From Nostoc sp. FACHB-973 (GTDB lineage Bacteria > Cyanobacteriota > Cyanobacteriia > Cyanobacteriales > Nostocaceae), in NCBI RefSeq assembly GCF_014698115.1, contig NZ_JACJSJ010000098.1, positions 1-32,524 on the forward strand: 32,524 nt of DNA, written 5' to 3'. Below the pieces are notes generated by a model. That model was not told the DNA's origin. It searched no databases and saw nothing but the letters and a program-made list of their open reading frames with translations. Positions 1 through 8,090 of the stretch are shown here, piece after piece. The translations under genes were made by a program, and so were the position numbers. Each line of letters starts with the position of its first letter. Position 1 is the first letter of the stretch.

Positions 1-106
1 CAACGTTCCCGCCATCGGCGATCTTTCGACCGGCCCTTTGGCCGCGCGATGATCGGGTCCGAAGAAATCGCCGACATCATGCCGATCTCCGATTCTCGGT
101 GGATAG
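1..106. other. GC-rich edge segment, unlike the rest of the window
   Basis: 61 of the first 100 bases are G or C, whereas the following sequence is clearly AT-rich. Forward frame 1 is open from base 1 to a TGA at 118-120, and two reverse frames are open for at least 30 codons, as expected for GC-rich coding DNA. I recognise no protein in any frame. The composition change falls at about 85-105, just before the first cyanobacterial-looking gene. It could be the end of a foreign or horizontally acquired gene, or a chimeric contig end. I lean towards the assembly explanation because it sits exactly at the edge. Confidence 0.4.
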
Positions 107-142
107 GTGTACTTACATGAACATACCTGGTATGTTTCCAAT

Positions 143-664
143 ATGACAATAGTAAGACAAAACTCCCTCAATACATCAGTAATTCTTCCAGAAAAATTGG
201 CAGAAAAATATATTGAAGCAGAGCGTATGCATGATGTTCTGCTATTACTGCAAAACCTGATTAACAGTGAAGAAGCCACTGTTAAATTAATTCTGGATTG
301 TTTGTATGATGTTGGCTCGGTTAACCTCATTAACCAAAAGCTTCCCGTACAACCTGTAAACAGGTTGATGAAATTAATTGCCCGTATGTCTAAACCAGTT
401 TTTAGAACCTTGGCTTTCAATTGGTTTAAAAAGAACTGTCCGCAACTGATTGCTGATTGGTTACATTCTCAGGTCACTTTTGGAACTATCCCAGCTAAAC
501 CCCAAGAAATAGCGATCGAAGTTGCACCAGTTCAACCATATTCGGCACTCCAGACAGAAAGTCTCAGCCAAGAGATTAAAAATCTGCGTCAGCAAGTGAG
601 ATTGCTAGCTGGAATTTCAATAATTGCGATCGCTGTTTTAGGAGTAACAGCCACTTGGTTCTGA
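143..664 (+). CDS. Small hypothetical protein with C-terminal membrane anchor
   Basis: No family recognised. The ATG at 143 gives 173 residues starting MTIVRQNSL; a GTG at 107 would add 12 residues but lies against the compositionally odd edge, so I prefer 143. The body is mostly helical and polar, with a basic stretch around 'LMKLIARMSKPVFRTLAFNW', a short coiled-coil-like segment (EIKNLRQQVR), and a final hydrophobic helix (LLAGISIIAIAVLGVTATWF) that looks like a C-terminal tail anchor. Function is unknown. It would lie in the cytoplasm, tethered to the thylakoid or plasma membrane by its last 20 residues. The gene stands alone, about 200 bp before the CheR gene on the same strand, with no evident operon link. 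Confidence 0.6.
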   Translation: MTIVRQNSLNTSVILPEKLAEKYIEAERMHDVLLLLQNLINSEEATVKLILDCLYDVGSVNLINQKLPVQPVNRLMKLIARMSKPVFRTLAFNWFKKNCPQLIADWLHSQVTFGTIPAKPQEIAIEVAPVQPYSALQTESLSQEIKNLRQQVRLLAGISIIAIAVLGVTATWF

Positions 665-871
665 AGTCCAAAATCAGCACCATTATCAAATTTAAAATTT
701 AATCGTTCCAGCAAGCTATTTTCGGCGTAAGATTCACTTGGGTTATAAAAACCCTACCAGCCTCAAATATTAATCATGGAAATGACCCAAATTGCAGAAG
801 CATTATTTCAACAAGTCTATTCATGGGTGGGGTAATAGTTATGAATTAGTAATTATTCATTGTGAATTATT

Positions 872-1738
872 ATGACTTTGCCTAAACCTAGCTTGGAGGA
901 CATCGAAATACATCTACTGTTGGAAGGGGTGTATCAGTACTACGGTTATGACTTCCGCAACTACGCCCTTTCCTCAATTAAGCGCCGTATTTTGAGCTTT
1001 ATGCAATTAGAGGGGTTAGCTAATATTTCTACATTGCAAGAGCGGTTACTCCACAACCCTAACTATTTAGAAAGATTTTTGCTGGCTTTAACGGTGAATG
1101 TCACATCAATGTTTCGCGATCCCAGCTTTTATAACACCTTTAGAAGTCAAGTTATCCCGTTCTTGCAAACCTATCCATTTATTCGTATCTGGCACGCTGG
1201 ATGTTCCACAGGTGAAGAAGTCTACTCAATGGCAATTCTACTGGAAGAAGAAGGGCTTTATCACCGTTGCCGCATATATGCAACTGATACTAACGAAAAA
1301 GTATTACAAAATGCTAAAAGTGGTATTTTTTCACTAAAATTAATGCAGGAATATACTCACCTTTACCTAAAAGCGGGCGGCAAAAAGTCTTTTTCCGAAT
1401 ATTATACAGCAGCTTATGACAATGCTATTTTTCGAGCATCCTTAAGAGAAAATATTGTTTTTGCTCAGCATAATTTAGCAACAGATAGTTCTTTTAATGA
1501 GTTTAATGTCATCCTTTGCCGTAATGTCCTGATATATTTCAATCAGATACTTCAAAAGCGGGTACATGAATTATTTTATAATAGCCTTTGTACCTTTGGC
1601 ATCTTGGGTTTAGGAAGACAAGAATCCATCAGGTTTACTCAATATGAGCAGCAATATGAAGAGATCGTCAAAGGTGAAAAGATATATAGAAAAATCGGGG
1701 CACGGGGACATGGGAAGGCTCTGAACCACAGAGAATAG
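872..1738 (+). CDS. cheR: CheR-type protein-glutamate O-methyltransferase
   Basis: A 288-residue protein matching the CheR family in length and motif order. An all-helical N-terminal CheR domain (about 10-80, with YYGYDFRNYALSSIKRRI) leads into TSMFRDPSFY at 78-87. The SAM-binding motif AGCSTGEEVYS is at 109-119, followed by IYATDTNEKVL (135-145), the family-typical LCRNVLIYFN (215-224) and LGLGRQESIRF (246-255). CheR enzymes transfer methyl groups from SAM to glutamates of chemoreceptors, tuning adaptation. No che or mcp genes lie nearby, so this is a stand-alone CheR. In cyanobacteria such orphans often work with hybrid histidine kinases or CheB-like partners elsewhere. The last ~15 residues (IGARGHGKALNHRE) look like read-through into intergenic sequence. 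The ATG at 872 follows an AT-rich leader with no strong ribosome site. Confidence 0.9.
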   Translation: MTLPKPSLEDIEIHLLLEGVYQYYGYDFRNYALSSIKRRILSFMQLEGLANISTLQERLLHNPNYLERFLLALTVNVTSMFRDPSFYNTFRSQVIPFLQTYPFIRIWHAGCSTGEEVYSMAILLEEEGLYHRCRIYATDTNEKVLQNAKSGIFSLKLMQEYTHLYLKAGGKKSFSEYYTAAYDNAIFRASLRENIVFAQHNLATDSSFNEFNVILCRNVLIYFNQILQKRVHELFYNSLCTFGILGLGRQESIRFTQYEQQYEEIVKGEKIYRKIGARGHGKALNHRE

Positions 1739-1800
1739 ATTACGGGTGCTGTATCGAGAAATAAACGAGAAACTCCAGCTAACGCATTACTAATCTTCAA

Positions 1801-2049
1801 TTACTCTCCTCGTAACAACCGTTCTCGATGCTCATCTCCTTCTCGTCGAGTCCGAGAAACCCATTGCTGAGCATCCTCGCCCAGGAGTGGATAGGGAGCC
1901 ATACCCTTCAAATCGCTCCACTTGCGTTTTGGTTGCGCTTGGGTGATATGTTTCTTCACACGTTCCACCAAATGCCCCATCACTGTCAATTGCTCTTCTG
2001 GAGTCAGCTGTTCAATCTCGCTTAAAATTTTTTCAAGTGACGGACTCAT
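1801..2049 (-). CDS. Antitoxin-like small protein (orphan)
   Basis: An 82-residue protein. Its N-terminal half is an amphipathic helix pair (MSPSLEKILSEIEQLTPEEQ, then LTVMGHLVERVKK). The C-terminal half (KWSDLKGMAPYPLLGEDAQQ, then WVSRTRREGDEHRE) resembles the short antitoxin-like proteins that precede PIN-domain toxins in many cyanobacteria. The C-terminal arm is charged, as expected of an antitoxin tail that covers a toxin. No toxin gene follows: downstream on this strand lies only the convergent CheR gene, 62 bp away. It is therefore either an orphan antitoxin or the survivor of a broken pair. Family assignment is from recollection of similar proteins, not from a diagnostic motif. Confidence 0.55.
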   Translation of the reverse strand: MSPSLEKILSEIEQLTPEEQLTVMGHLVERVKKHITQAQPKRKWSDLKGMAPYPLLGEDAQQWVSRTRREGDEHRERLLRGE

Positions 2050-2102
2050 TAAATCTAACCCTTGCCAACTGCTGTAAATTTTAGCTTAATCTGCCATTCA
2101 TC

Positions 2103-2183
2103 CCATGACCAATCACAGAGGCGCAGAGAACACAGAGAGAATAGAGAAACAGAAGGAAGAAATGCTTAACTGAACTGTATTGC
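2103..2183. repeat. Truncated copy of the MITE-like element
   Basis: Positions 2167-2183 read TAACTGAACTGTATTGC, the exact reverse complement of the left terminal repeat of the intact element at 10663-10891. The preceding stretch (cacagaggcgcagagaacac) resembles the purine-rich 'ccgcaaaggcgcaaagg' arm of that element. No opposite terminal repeat is visible, so this is one end only. Confidence 0.6.
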
Positions 2184-2236
2184 AATATATGCAAGTTAAA
2201 TGTGGAACAGCTTATTAGAGTATTTGTTGGAAGAAT

Positions 2237-2265
2237 ATAAAAAAAGCCCTCTTGTTAGAGAGGGC
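2237..2265 (-). terminator. Rho-independent terminator of the aspartate aminotransferase gene
   Basis: Arms GCCCTCT (2246-2252) and AGAGGGC (2259-2265) form a 7-bp stem with a 6-nt loop. Read leftward, the stem is followed by a T-run (the A-run at 2239-2245 on the + strand). It lies about 30 bp past the aminotransferase stop codon. Confidence 0.85.
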
Positions 2266-2295
2266 ATTGTTATTGCTAAATCAAATGACAATTGA

Positions 2296-3462
2296 CTAAA
2301 TACGCGATTTGACAAATTTCTCTAACCTATCCATTCCTTTTTCAATTGTCGCCAAATCGGTGGCGTAGGAAAGGCGAATGTTGTCATCAGCGCCAAAGGC
2401 AATTCCGGGAATGACTGCAACTTGATGTTCTCCTAGTAAGGCGTCGCAAAATTCCAAGGATTTGAGACCGGTTTTGCTGATGTCGGGGAAGAGATAAAAA
2501 GCGCCATCTGGTTTAGCAGTACTCAGTCCAGGAATGGCGTTGAGTCTGTCTAACATTACCTGTCGCCGTTTGGCGAAGGCTTGACGCATTTCTTCTACAC
2601 AGTCTTGGGGACTTTCCAAAGCTGCGATCGCTCCATATTGAGCAAAGGTACAGACGTTAGATGTACTATGTCCTTGGATGGTACTCGCGGCTTTAATAAT
2701 TTCCACTGGCCCTGCTAAATAGCCAAGTCTCCACCCAGTCATGGAGTAAGCTTTGGCAAACCCATTACTGATTAAAGTCCGGTCAAAAATTTCCTGACCC
2801 AAAGAACCGATGCTGATGTGTTCTGCACCATCATAGAGAATCTTTTCGTAAATCTCATCAGAGACGACTAAGATATCTGCATCAACTATTACCTCTGCCA
2901 ATGCTTTAATTTCATCTGGCGTGTAAACCATCCCCGTGGGATTGGATGGGGAGTTGAGGATAAATAACTTTGTCTTGGGTGTGATGGCTTTACGGAGTTG
3001 GTCGGGAGTAATTTTATAGCCCGTGGTTGCATCTGTGGGGACAATCACTGAAACTCCACCGACCAAGGTCACCATTTCGGGATAACTTAGCCAGTAGGGT
3101 GCAGGAATGATCACCTCATCACCTGGATCGATCAACGCCACTATTAAGTTGTACAGAGAATGCTTACCGCCATTGGTGACGATGACATTCTCTGACTTAT
3201 AATCAAGACCGTTATCAGTTTTAAGCTTACGGGCGATCGCTTCCCTTAACTTTGGTTCTCCGGCTGCTGCACCGTATTTGGTTTTGCCTTCATCCAAAGC
3301 TTTTACTGCTGCGGCTTTGATATGCGCTGGGGTATCAAAATCTGGTTCTCCAGCGCTAAAACTACAAACATCTATTCCCTCTGCCTTCAGTGCCTTAGCC
3401 TTGGCTGCGATCGCTAAGGTTAATGAAGGTGTTACCTGACTTACTCTTGCTGCCAGCTTCAT
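2296..3462 (-). CDS. aspC: Pyridoxal-phosphate aspartate aminotransferase (class I/II)
   Basis: The 388-residue length is normal for the family. Recognised motifs are SAGEPDFDTPAHIK (36-49, substrate loop), YGAAAGEPKLREAI (63-76), SPSNPTG with Asn174, SDEIYEKILYDG with Asp202 and Tyr205 that hold the cofactor ring, the Schiff-base lysine Lys237 in GFAKAYSMTGWR, and Arg245 for the phosphate. A C-terminal DNIRLSYA supplies the arginine that binds the substrate carboxylate. It converts oxaloacetate and glutamate to aspartate and 2-oxoglutarate. Close relatives can also aminate prephenate, so aspartate/prephenate aminotransferase is possible. It is cytoplasmic. The gene stands alone, ends at a clear terminator, and its upstream neighbour reads the same way about 120 bp off. 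Confidence 0.93.
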   Translation of the reverse strand: MKLAARVSQVTPSLTLAIAAKAKALKAEGIDVCSFSAGEPDFDTPAHIKAAAVKALDEGKTKYGAAAGEPKLREAIARKLKTDNGLDYKSENVIVTNGGKHSLYNLIVALIDPGDEVIIPAPYWLSYPEMVTLVGGVSVIVPTDATTGYKITPDQLRKAITPKTKLFILNSPSNPTGMVYTPDEIKALAEVIVDADILVVSDEIYEKILYDGAEHISIGSLGQEIFDRTLISNGFAKAYSMTGWRLGYLAGPVEIIKAASTIQGHSTSNVCTFAQYGAIAALESPQDCVEEMRQAFAKRRQVMLDRLNAIPGLSTAKPDGAFYLFPDISKTGLKSLEFCDALLGEHQVAVIPGIAFGADDNIRLSYATDLATIEKGMDRLEKFVKSRI

Positions 3463-3583
3463 TCTTACTTTATTTTTGGCAAATCTTTCACTTATTTAAG
3501 GATATCCCACAATCCACACCCAGATTTGCTTTTTCAAAATTCCTTCGTTTCGAGCATCTGTGCAAAAATCCTAAAATTCTTTT

Positions 3584-4255
3584 TTACTCTGCTCCCCCTA
3601 CCTCCCCTGCCTCCCCTGCCTCCCCTGCTCCCCCTGCCTTTCCCCCTGTCGCTACCATCAGCCCCCAAAACACACCGAAACGAACTTTAGTTGCACGAGA
3701 AACTACAAAATTGGCACAAGTCAGCAATCGGTGAAATTCATCTTGGGTGTAACACTGTTGGTGCGCTGGGTCAAAAATCTTCAGTATGATATCCAAAATT
3801 TGGCAAAATAAATAATCTTTACACCAATCGAGAATGACAATTTTGCCATTAGGCTTAAGTACGCGTTTCATCTCTATTAATGCTGCCAATGGATCGCTAA
3901 AGTAATGGAATGAACTGGCAGATACAATCACATCAAAACTATCATCAGCAAAGGGCAATGCTGATGCACTAGCAGTATGAAATAAAACTTGCGGATAAAC
4001 GCTACATTTCTCCTGAGCAATTGCTAACATCTCCTCGGAAATATCTACTCCGACAATTTTTAGGGTTGGATGTTCAGTTAACAGCAACCGTTCCAACTCG
4101 CCTGTTCCGCAAGCAACATCCAGTACAGTATCCTGTGGTGAGATTTCTGCCCAGGTTTTGAGAAAAGAAAGTGTATTAGAGATATAGTTTTTCCAGCGGC
4201 GATCGTATACAGATGCCAGATGATCGTATTGTTTGCGGACTGTGGTTTCAATCAT
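3584..4255 (-). CDS. Class I SAM-dependent methyltransferase, UbiE/Methyltransf_11 type
   Basis: The start is ATG at 4255 (MIETTVRKQYDHLASVYDRR), typical of the family; an upstream ATG at 4303 only translates intergenic repeat. The 223 residues hold motif I VLDVACGTGE (44-53), motif II VGVDISEEML (68-77), ASALPFADDSFDVIVSASSF (97-116) and RVLKPNGKIVILDW (131-144). Substrate unknown: relatives methylate quinone rings, sterols, small metabolites or arsenite, and the arsenite-type cysteine set is not evident. The oddity is the tail: after VFWGLMVAT (about 195-203) the last 20 residues are nearly all G, A, E and K because the frame runs through the CTCCCCTGC tandem repeat. The original stop has probably been lost to the repeat. 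The tail is unlikely to be structured. Confidence 0.85.
   Translation of the reverse strand: MIETTVRKQYDHLASVYDRRWKNYISNTLSFLKTWAEISPQDTVLDVACGTGELERLLLTEHPTLKIVGVDISEEMLAIAQEKCSVYPQVLFHTASASALPFADDSFDVIVSASSFHYFSDPLAALIEMKRVLKPNGKIVILDWCKDYLFCQILDIILKIFDPAHQQCYTQDEFHRLLTCANFVVSRATKVRFGVFWGLMVATGGKAGGAGEAGEAGEVGGAE
3592..3648. repeat. CTCCCCTGC-type tandem repeat inside the methyltransferase 3' end
   Basis: Several near-perfect 9-10 bp units of 'CTCCCCTGC / CTCCCCCTGC'. The same motif recurs at about 21474-21500, 24090-24123 and, as the complement, at 23998-24020. It encodes the GEAGEAGE-type tail of the methyltransferase. Confidence 0.85.
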
Positions 4256-4261
4256 ACGAAT

Positions 4262-4460
4262 AATTGAAGAAGAATACAGAATACAGAATACAGAATTCAG
4301 CAATCAAGACGCTCGTGACGCTCGAACGCGAGTGCGTCTCCCCTTCTCCCAAAGGGAGAGGCTAGCGCCAAGGGAGAAGATTCGGCTTAGCTGCGCTATC
4401 CGCTTTTTCGGTCAGAATTGATTCTGAATTCTGAATTCTGACTCCTGACTCCTGAATTCT
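4262..4460. repeat. Intergenic cluster of dispersed repeats
   Basis: Three kinds of repeat lie between the methyltransferase and the DUF928 gene: 'AATACAG' tandem units (4270-4300); a small dispersed repeat with 'ctccccttctcccaaaggga' (about 4338-4380), common in Nostoc relatives; and tandem 'TGAATTCTGACTCC' units (4428-4460). Similar units occur at 11384-11408 and 28280-28375. No gene is supported here. Confidence 0.65.
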
Positions 4461-4483
4461 GTTTGATAAATACTTTTCAAACA

Positions 4484-5266
4484 TCATCTAAAGTTTGTTC
4501 CGATCAGAAGTTTTGTTGATAGTTTTTCTAGTTTAATTACTTTGAGTAGATTTTCCCAGTCTTCAGTCAATTGTGAATCCTGTGAATTTGCCAGACGAAG
4601 TTCGGCTAAGGTTGTCAAAGCATCATACCAAATACCGTTTTTGGCGTAGATTGCTGCTTGCTGACGTGGGGAGGATTGTTGCAGTTGCTGGCGTAATGAA
4701 ACATCTAAATTTACGCGCTGCACCCAGCCTTCTACATAATCTAGTGTTGTTGGTTGCGGGGAATTACAGACAACTCTAACCTTAAAAAACCAGTGATAAG
4801 GTTTATTAGTTTCTAGAATAGTTTCTTGATTTTGCAATTGTACTCGCATAATTCCAGGTACTGGAGGTACTGTAACATTTTGACGATAAATTGTTTTATT
4901 TTTATCAGTTTGTAAAACGAATTCAATGGCTTTAATAGAAGATTTTTGATAAGGAATATAAAACCAAAAGCTAGGTTGTTCTGTGCTAGTTAATGCCCAC
5001 ACTTGCGTAATTGTAAGTGTTTCATTTGCGCCTTGCTGTTTATAGCTGGGTACGAGAGCGGTTAAAGGTATACCAGCTTGGGTACACTCTCCCCGTGAAG
5101 CTCCTTCTCCTCGGTTTCCAGGTGCGCCGCGATCGGGTGGCGGCGGAGGTGGATTGAAACGAATTGAGGCTGATTTTTCCGCTAGTGCTAGCGGAGTATT
5201 AAGGTAACTCATCAAAATTATGATGAATGTAGTCATTGAAGTTAGCCGCCCAAGAAATCGTTTCAT
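4484..5266 (-). CDS. DUF928 secreted/periplasmic protein
   Basis: A 260-residue protein. It has an N-terminal signal peptide (MKRFLGRLTS, hydrophobic stretch to LALA, likely cleavage near residue 29), then a proline-rich segment with six prolines in a row and GAPGNRGEG (about 38-54). The DUF928 body has CTQAGIPLTALVP (about 61-73), WALTSTEQPSFWFYIPY (about 89-105), YRQNVTVPPVPGIMRVQLQN and a C-terminal helical part. No catalytic residues are known for this family. It is predicted to be exported. The ATG lies 23 bp after the stop of the CHAT-CHASE2 gene on the same strand, so the two are very likely cotranscribed. I infer that DUF928 is the periplasmic partner of the membrane CHASE2 sensor, because the CHASE2 part also faces that compartment. 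Confidence 0.87.
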   Translation of the reverse strand: MKRFLGRLTSMTTFIIILMSYLNTPLALAEKSASIRFNPPPPPPDRGAPGNRGEGASRGECTQAGIPLTALVPSYKQQGANETLTITQVWALTSTEQPSFWFYIPYQKSSIKAIEFVLQTDKNKTIYRQNVTVPPVPGIMRVQLQNQETILETNKPYHWFFKVRVVCNSPQPTTLDYVEGWVQRVNLDVSLRQQLQQSSPRQQAAIYAKNGIWYDALTTLAELRLANSQDSQLTEDWENLLKVIKLEKLSTKLLIGTNFR

Positions 5267-5289
5267 CTGTCCTTTCTCCCAAGAAGTGT

Positions 5290-7725
5290 TTAGTTGTTTC
5301 TGTTTTTATTAATCACCAAAATCTGTGTGTTTTTCGAGAAATTGAGAAAATTTTTCATGGAGTAAGCGGCGAGGATAATAGTACTAATGAAGCTGATGAT
5401 AGAGGGAATAAGTGGTATCCAAAGACTCCATTGAATGAAAAATATCAGGCATATTCCGTAGAGAATAGCAATTGCAACTCCAGCTACAATACTTAAATAA
5501 AATAGCCGTTGGATGTAGTAAGTTAGTAAACTAGCTGTTAATGACCATGCCAAAATCCAGATAATTTCTTGCCAAAGACACCAAGTTGATAAAAGCGATC
5601 GCCCATCCAGAACTGCACTCAACAATTGACTAATCATTTGCGCTTGCAACATAACACCTGCTACTTTCTCGATCGCACCTTCATTTGTAATGTAAGGTGT
5701 GGATGAATAATCTTGAAAGCTTTGGGCTGTTGTACCAATCAAAACAATTCTGTTTTTAATTGTGCTAGGGTTAACTTTTCCTGCTAGTACCTCTGTTAGT
5801 GTTACCTGCGGCACAAATTTTTGTAGGGAACGATGAGAACGGTAATTTAATAAAATTTGGTGTCCTGAGGCATCAATTCCTTGATATCCACCTGTGTGTG
5901 CTGTGAGTGGTTTAAAAGTAGTTTTGCCGAGTTTCCAAGCACCATTACTCGTAAATTTCAGAGAGATATTCTTAGCAGCCAAGTAACGCAGTGCTAATTG
6001 GACGCTGAAACCATAGGATGCTTTGCAAGGCGAAGAAGGCGGTGGCGTTAATGCTAGCAAATGGCGACGAACAATATTATCAGGATCGAGTACCAAATCA
6101 CTAAAGCCCAAGCGTTCTGGTGATATTTCTGGTGGAGGTTTAATTCCAGGATGCTCGGATTGAGAATCGCTAACTCGGCAGACTGTAATCAAGTGTTTGC
6201 TATTATACAAATACTTTTGCAGTTCTGGTAAGTCTGGTTTGGCAGGGCGATCGCGGTAAATATCTAATCCAATTGCTTGCGGTTGATATGCTGCTAATTT
6301 TTTCAATAACTTCAATAGCGATTCATCTGAGAGAGAACCTTGAGGTTTTTCTTGAGACTGTGATTGCACATCTTCTTCAGTAATTGTCACAACTAGCAAG
6401 CGAGATTCCGGCTTTTCATCTGGGCGTAGTTGCTGCAATTGATCGAATGCTTGTAACTCAAATTTTTGTAGCATTCCTAGATATCGCACGCTGACAACTA
6501 AACCACTAGTTATTAAACTCATACAAATGAGCCAAAGAAGATGAAGTTTTGAGCGCCGAGGAAATGGGGGAGATGAGGGGGATGAGGGGGATGAGGGGGA
6601 TGAGGGGGATGAGGGGGATGAGGGAGAAATAACCAATGCCCTATGCCCAATTCCCAATTCATCCCAAGTGGGTGGTATCTCCGCCAGATTTTGGTAAATT
6701 ACGGGTAGCCAACTGGCACAGGGAAATTGTTTGTCTAATCCTTGCAGTCTTTCCCTGGCAATACGCACTGCTAAATAAAGAGATTGGCCTCCAGAATATG
6801 CTTGTAAGAAATGTTTAAGAAATGTTTGGGCTACCCGATCTGGAACAGGTTCGCGCATCACAATCAACTGCGGAATCTGCAAACAAGCAAATTCTCTTGC
6901 CAATCCTAAGCCATCGCAGGAGTTAAAGATTGCTAACTTTAAACCGCGTTCCACAGCTTGCTTTAAAGCATACTTTAACTGACTAATTGTCAAAGTCTCT
7001 GTTTGGTTAATGTAAATTTGACCGGTTTCTCCTGTACTTTGACTTGAACTATGTCCTGCAAAAAAAAGAATATCCCAATTTTGTTGCCATAGATTATCTG
7101 TTAAATCTTCACAAGATGGCTCTACAAGAAAGTGAATTTTTGTATCAGGTAGTTGTTCTAAAAGTAAACGATCTGTAGCTATATCGACTCCATGACTATC
7201 ACCTAACAATGCTAAAATTTTAACTTTTGTTGTGGATTTCGGAATAAAACTCACTTTTTCATAGCTAGGAGCGCCCAACGCGATTTCTGCATTTGGATAG
7301 CGTTCTATTAATTCCCAAAGATGCCAAGGAAGCTTTTGCAGTTGATAATCTTCAGTTTGTAAAATTACTCGAATTTGGTCATATGTTTGCAGTTTTTCGA
7401 GCCACTTCTCGCGGATGCTGCGAAAGGATTCTGATTGCAGCCATTGATTTAGGCGATCGCGCAATTTTTCGGCTGCTTGTAAACACTCTTGTTGACTTGA
7501 AATTGGTTTCTGGAGTTTTGGTAGTCCTTTGGGACGAGCACAAAAATCTAGATTACGATAAATTACTTGCCAAGTATTAAAATTTAGCGGTAATTCTTTC
7601 TCTGGCGGTAGTTCGCCGAGAACTTCAGTTTCAGGGCGGCAATTTTCTTCTCCAATTTGCAGAGTAACTGGAAACCCAGCCTCAAAGCTGCCTTTGCCAA
7701 ATTTCAAAACTACCAATTTAGTCAT
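5290..7725 (-). CDS. CHAT-CHASE2 membrane protein (caspase-like peptidase plus extracytoplasmic sensor)
   Basis: An 811-residue protein. Residues 165-345 form a CHAT domain: DILFFAGHSSS carries the predicted catalytic His225 and LAIFNSCDGLG carries Cys270, so the dyad is intact. A low-complexity linker of SSP triplets (366-388) comes next, then a first membrane helix (about 394-413), a CHASE2 domain (about 420-715, with FELQAFDQLQQLRP, IGLDIYRDRP and NRIVLIGTTAQSFQDYSSTPY), and three closely spaced membrane helices (about 718-788). CHASE2 normally senses ligands outside the cytoplasm, with an output domain inside; here the output is the N-terminal CHAT peptidase. That topology suggests a signal-gated protease. 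The DUF928 gene follows at 23 bp. The sigma-factor gene diverges from the same intergenic region. Confidence 0.9.
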   Translation of the reverse strand: MTKLVVLKFGKGSFEAGFPVTLQIGEENCRPETEVLGELPPEKELPLNFNTWQVIYRNLDFCARPKGLPKLQKPISSQQECLQAAEKLRDRLNQWLQSESFRSIREKWLEKLQTYDQIRVILQTEDYQLQKLPWHLWELIERYPNAEIALGAPSYEKVSFIPKSTTKVKILALLGDSHGVDIATDRLLLEQLPDTKIHFLVEPSCEDLTDNLWQQNWDILFFAGHSSSQSTGETGQIYINQTETLTISQLKYALKQAVERGLKLAIFNSCDGLGLAREFACLQIPQLIVMREPVPDRVAQTFLKHFLQAYSGGQSLYLAVRIARERLQGLDKQFPCASWLPVIYQNLAEIPPTWDELGIGHRALVISPSSPSSPSSPSSPSSPSSPPFPRRSKLHLLWLICMSLITSGLVVSVRYLGMLQKFELQAFDQLQQLRPDEKPESRLLVVTITEEDVQSQSQEKPQGSLSDESLLKLLKKLAAYQPQAIGLDIYRDRPAKPDLPELQKYLYNSKHLITVCRVSDSQSEHPGIKPPPEISPERLGFSDLVLDPDNIVRRHLLALTPPPSSPCKASYGFSVQLALRYLAAKNISLKFTSNGAWKLGKTTFKPLTAHTGGYQGIDASGHQILLNYRSHRSLQKFVPQVTLTEVLAGKVNPSTIKNRIVLIGTTAQSFQDYSSTPYITNEGAIEKVAGVMLQAQMISQLLSAVLDGRSLLSTWCLWQEIIWILAWSLTASLLTYYIQRLFYLSIVAGVAIAILYGICLIFFIQWSLWIPLIPSIISFISTIILAAYSMKNFLNFSKNTQILVINKNRNN
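6567..6627. repeat. 9-bp in-frame tandem repeat in the CHAT-CHASE2 linker
   Basis: The + strand carries about six copies of 'GATGAGGGG', encoding the Ser-Ser-Pro run. A 9-bp unit keeps the frame, so copy-number change would alter only linker length. Confidence 0.85.
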
Positions 7726-7777
7726 TTGTCATTTGTTATTTGTCCAATGAATCATTAGTGACGGTCTTAACTATAAA

Positions 7778-7805
7778 ATATGTAAATTGGACGCACATTA
7801 CATAT
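7778..7805. promoter_or_regulatory. Candidate operator: dyad ATATGTAA-N12-TTACATAT
   Basis: Perfect 8-bp inverted arms at 7778-7785 and 7798-7805, separated by 12 nt. The dyad lies 53 bp upstream of the CHAT-CHASE2 start and about 285 bp upstream of the sigma-factor start. Arm size and spacing fit a dimeric regulator site. No regulator is known; this is a sequence observation only. Confidence 0.35.
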
Positions 7806-7898
7806 CATCTACAATTATTATATTTATGCAGCGAACATAATTTTTTCTGAAGAATCTCACATAGGCATATAGTATTTATCGCTTTCGTCAGGTACAAC

Positions 7899-7926
7899 GT
7901 AGGGGCGCATAGCTATGCGCGCCTAC
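7899..7926. repeat. 28-bp palindromic dispersed repeat, copy 1
   Basis: Arms of 14 nt (GTAGGGGCGCATAG and CTATGCGCGCCTAC) pair at 13 of 14 positions. It is followed by AAATTT, as in the copy at 10928-10955. Same family as 10595-10615 and 26977-27004. Confidence 0.7.
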
Positions 7927-8090
7927 AAATTTCTGTACCGCTATAACGCACTATGCTATAAAGCAACAGGGTTTAGTTAAGAAGAAAATTAGGTTTGGTT
8001 GAGCGACAAAGTTTGCTAAATTTCAGGAAAGTGTCAGTACAACAAAGTAGTTTGATTTTATTAGCTATTTATATAAGAACCAAAAATTTT

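Larger units (their letters stand above)
7726..8090. other. Divergent intergenic region between CHAT-CHASE2 and sigma-factor genes
   Basis: 365 bp without a gene. It holds a short 'CATTTGTCATTTGTTATTTGTC' -like AT-rich repeat next to the CHAT start, a separated dyad at 7778-7805 and a near-perfect palindrome at 7899-7926. Both divergent promoters must lie here, but I could not fix -10/-35 boxes with confidence. Confidence 0.6.

Noticed and set aside
776..835. 19-codon frame (MEMTQIAEALFQQVYSWVG) before the CheR gene
   Set aside because: No ribosome site, no known similarity, very short. It could be a leader peptide but nothing supports it.
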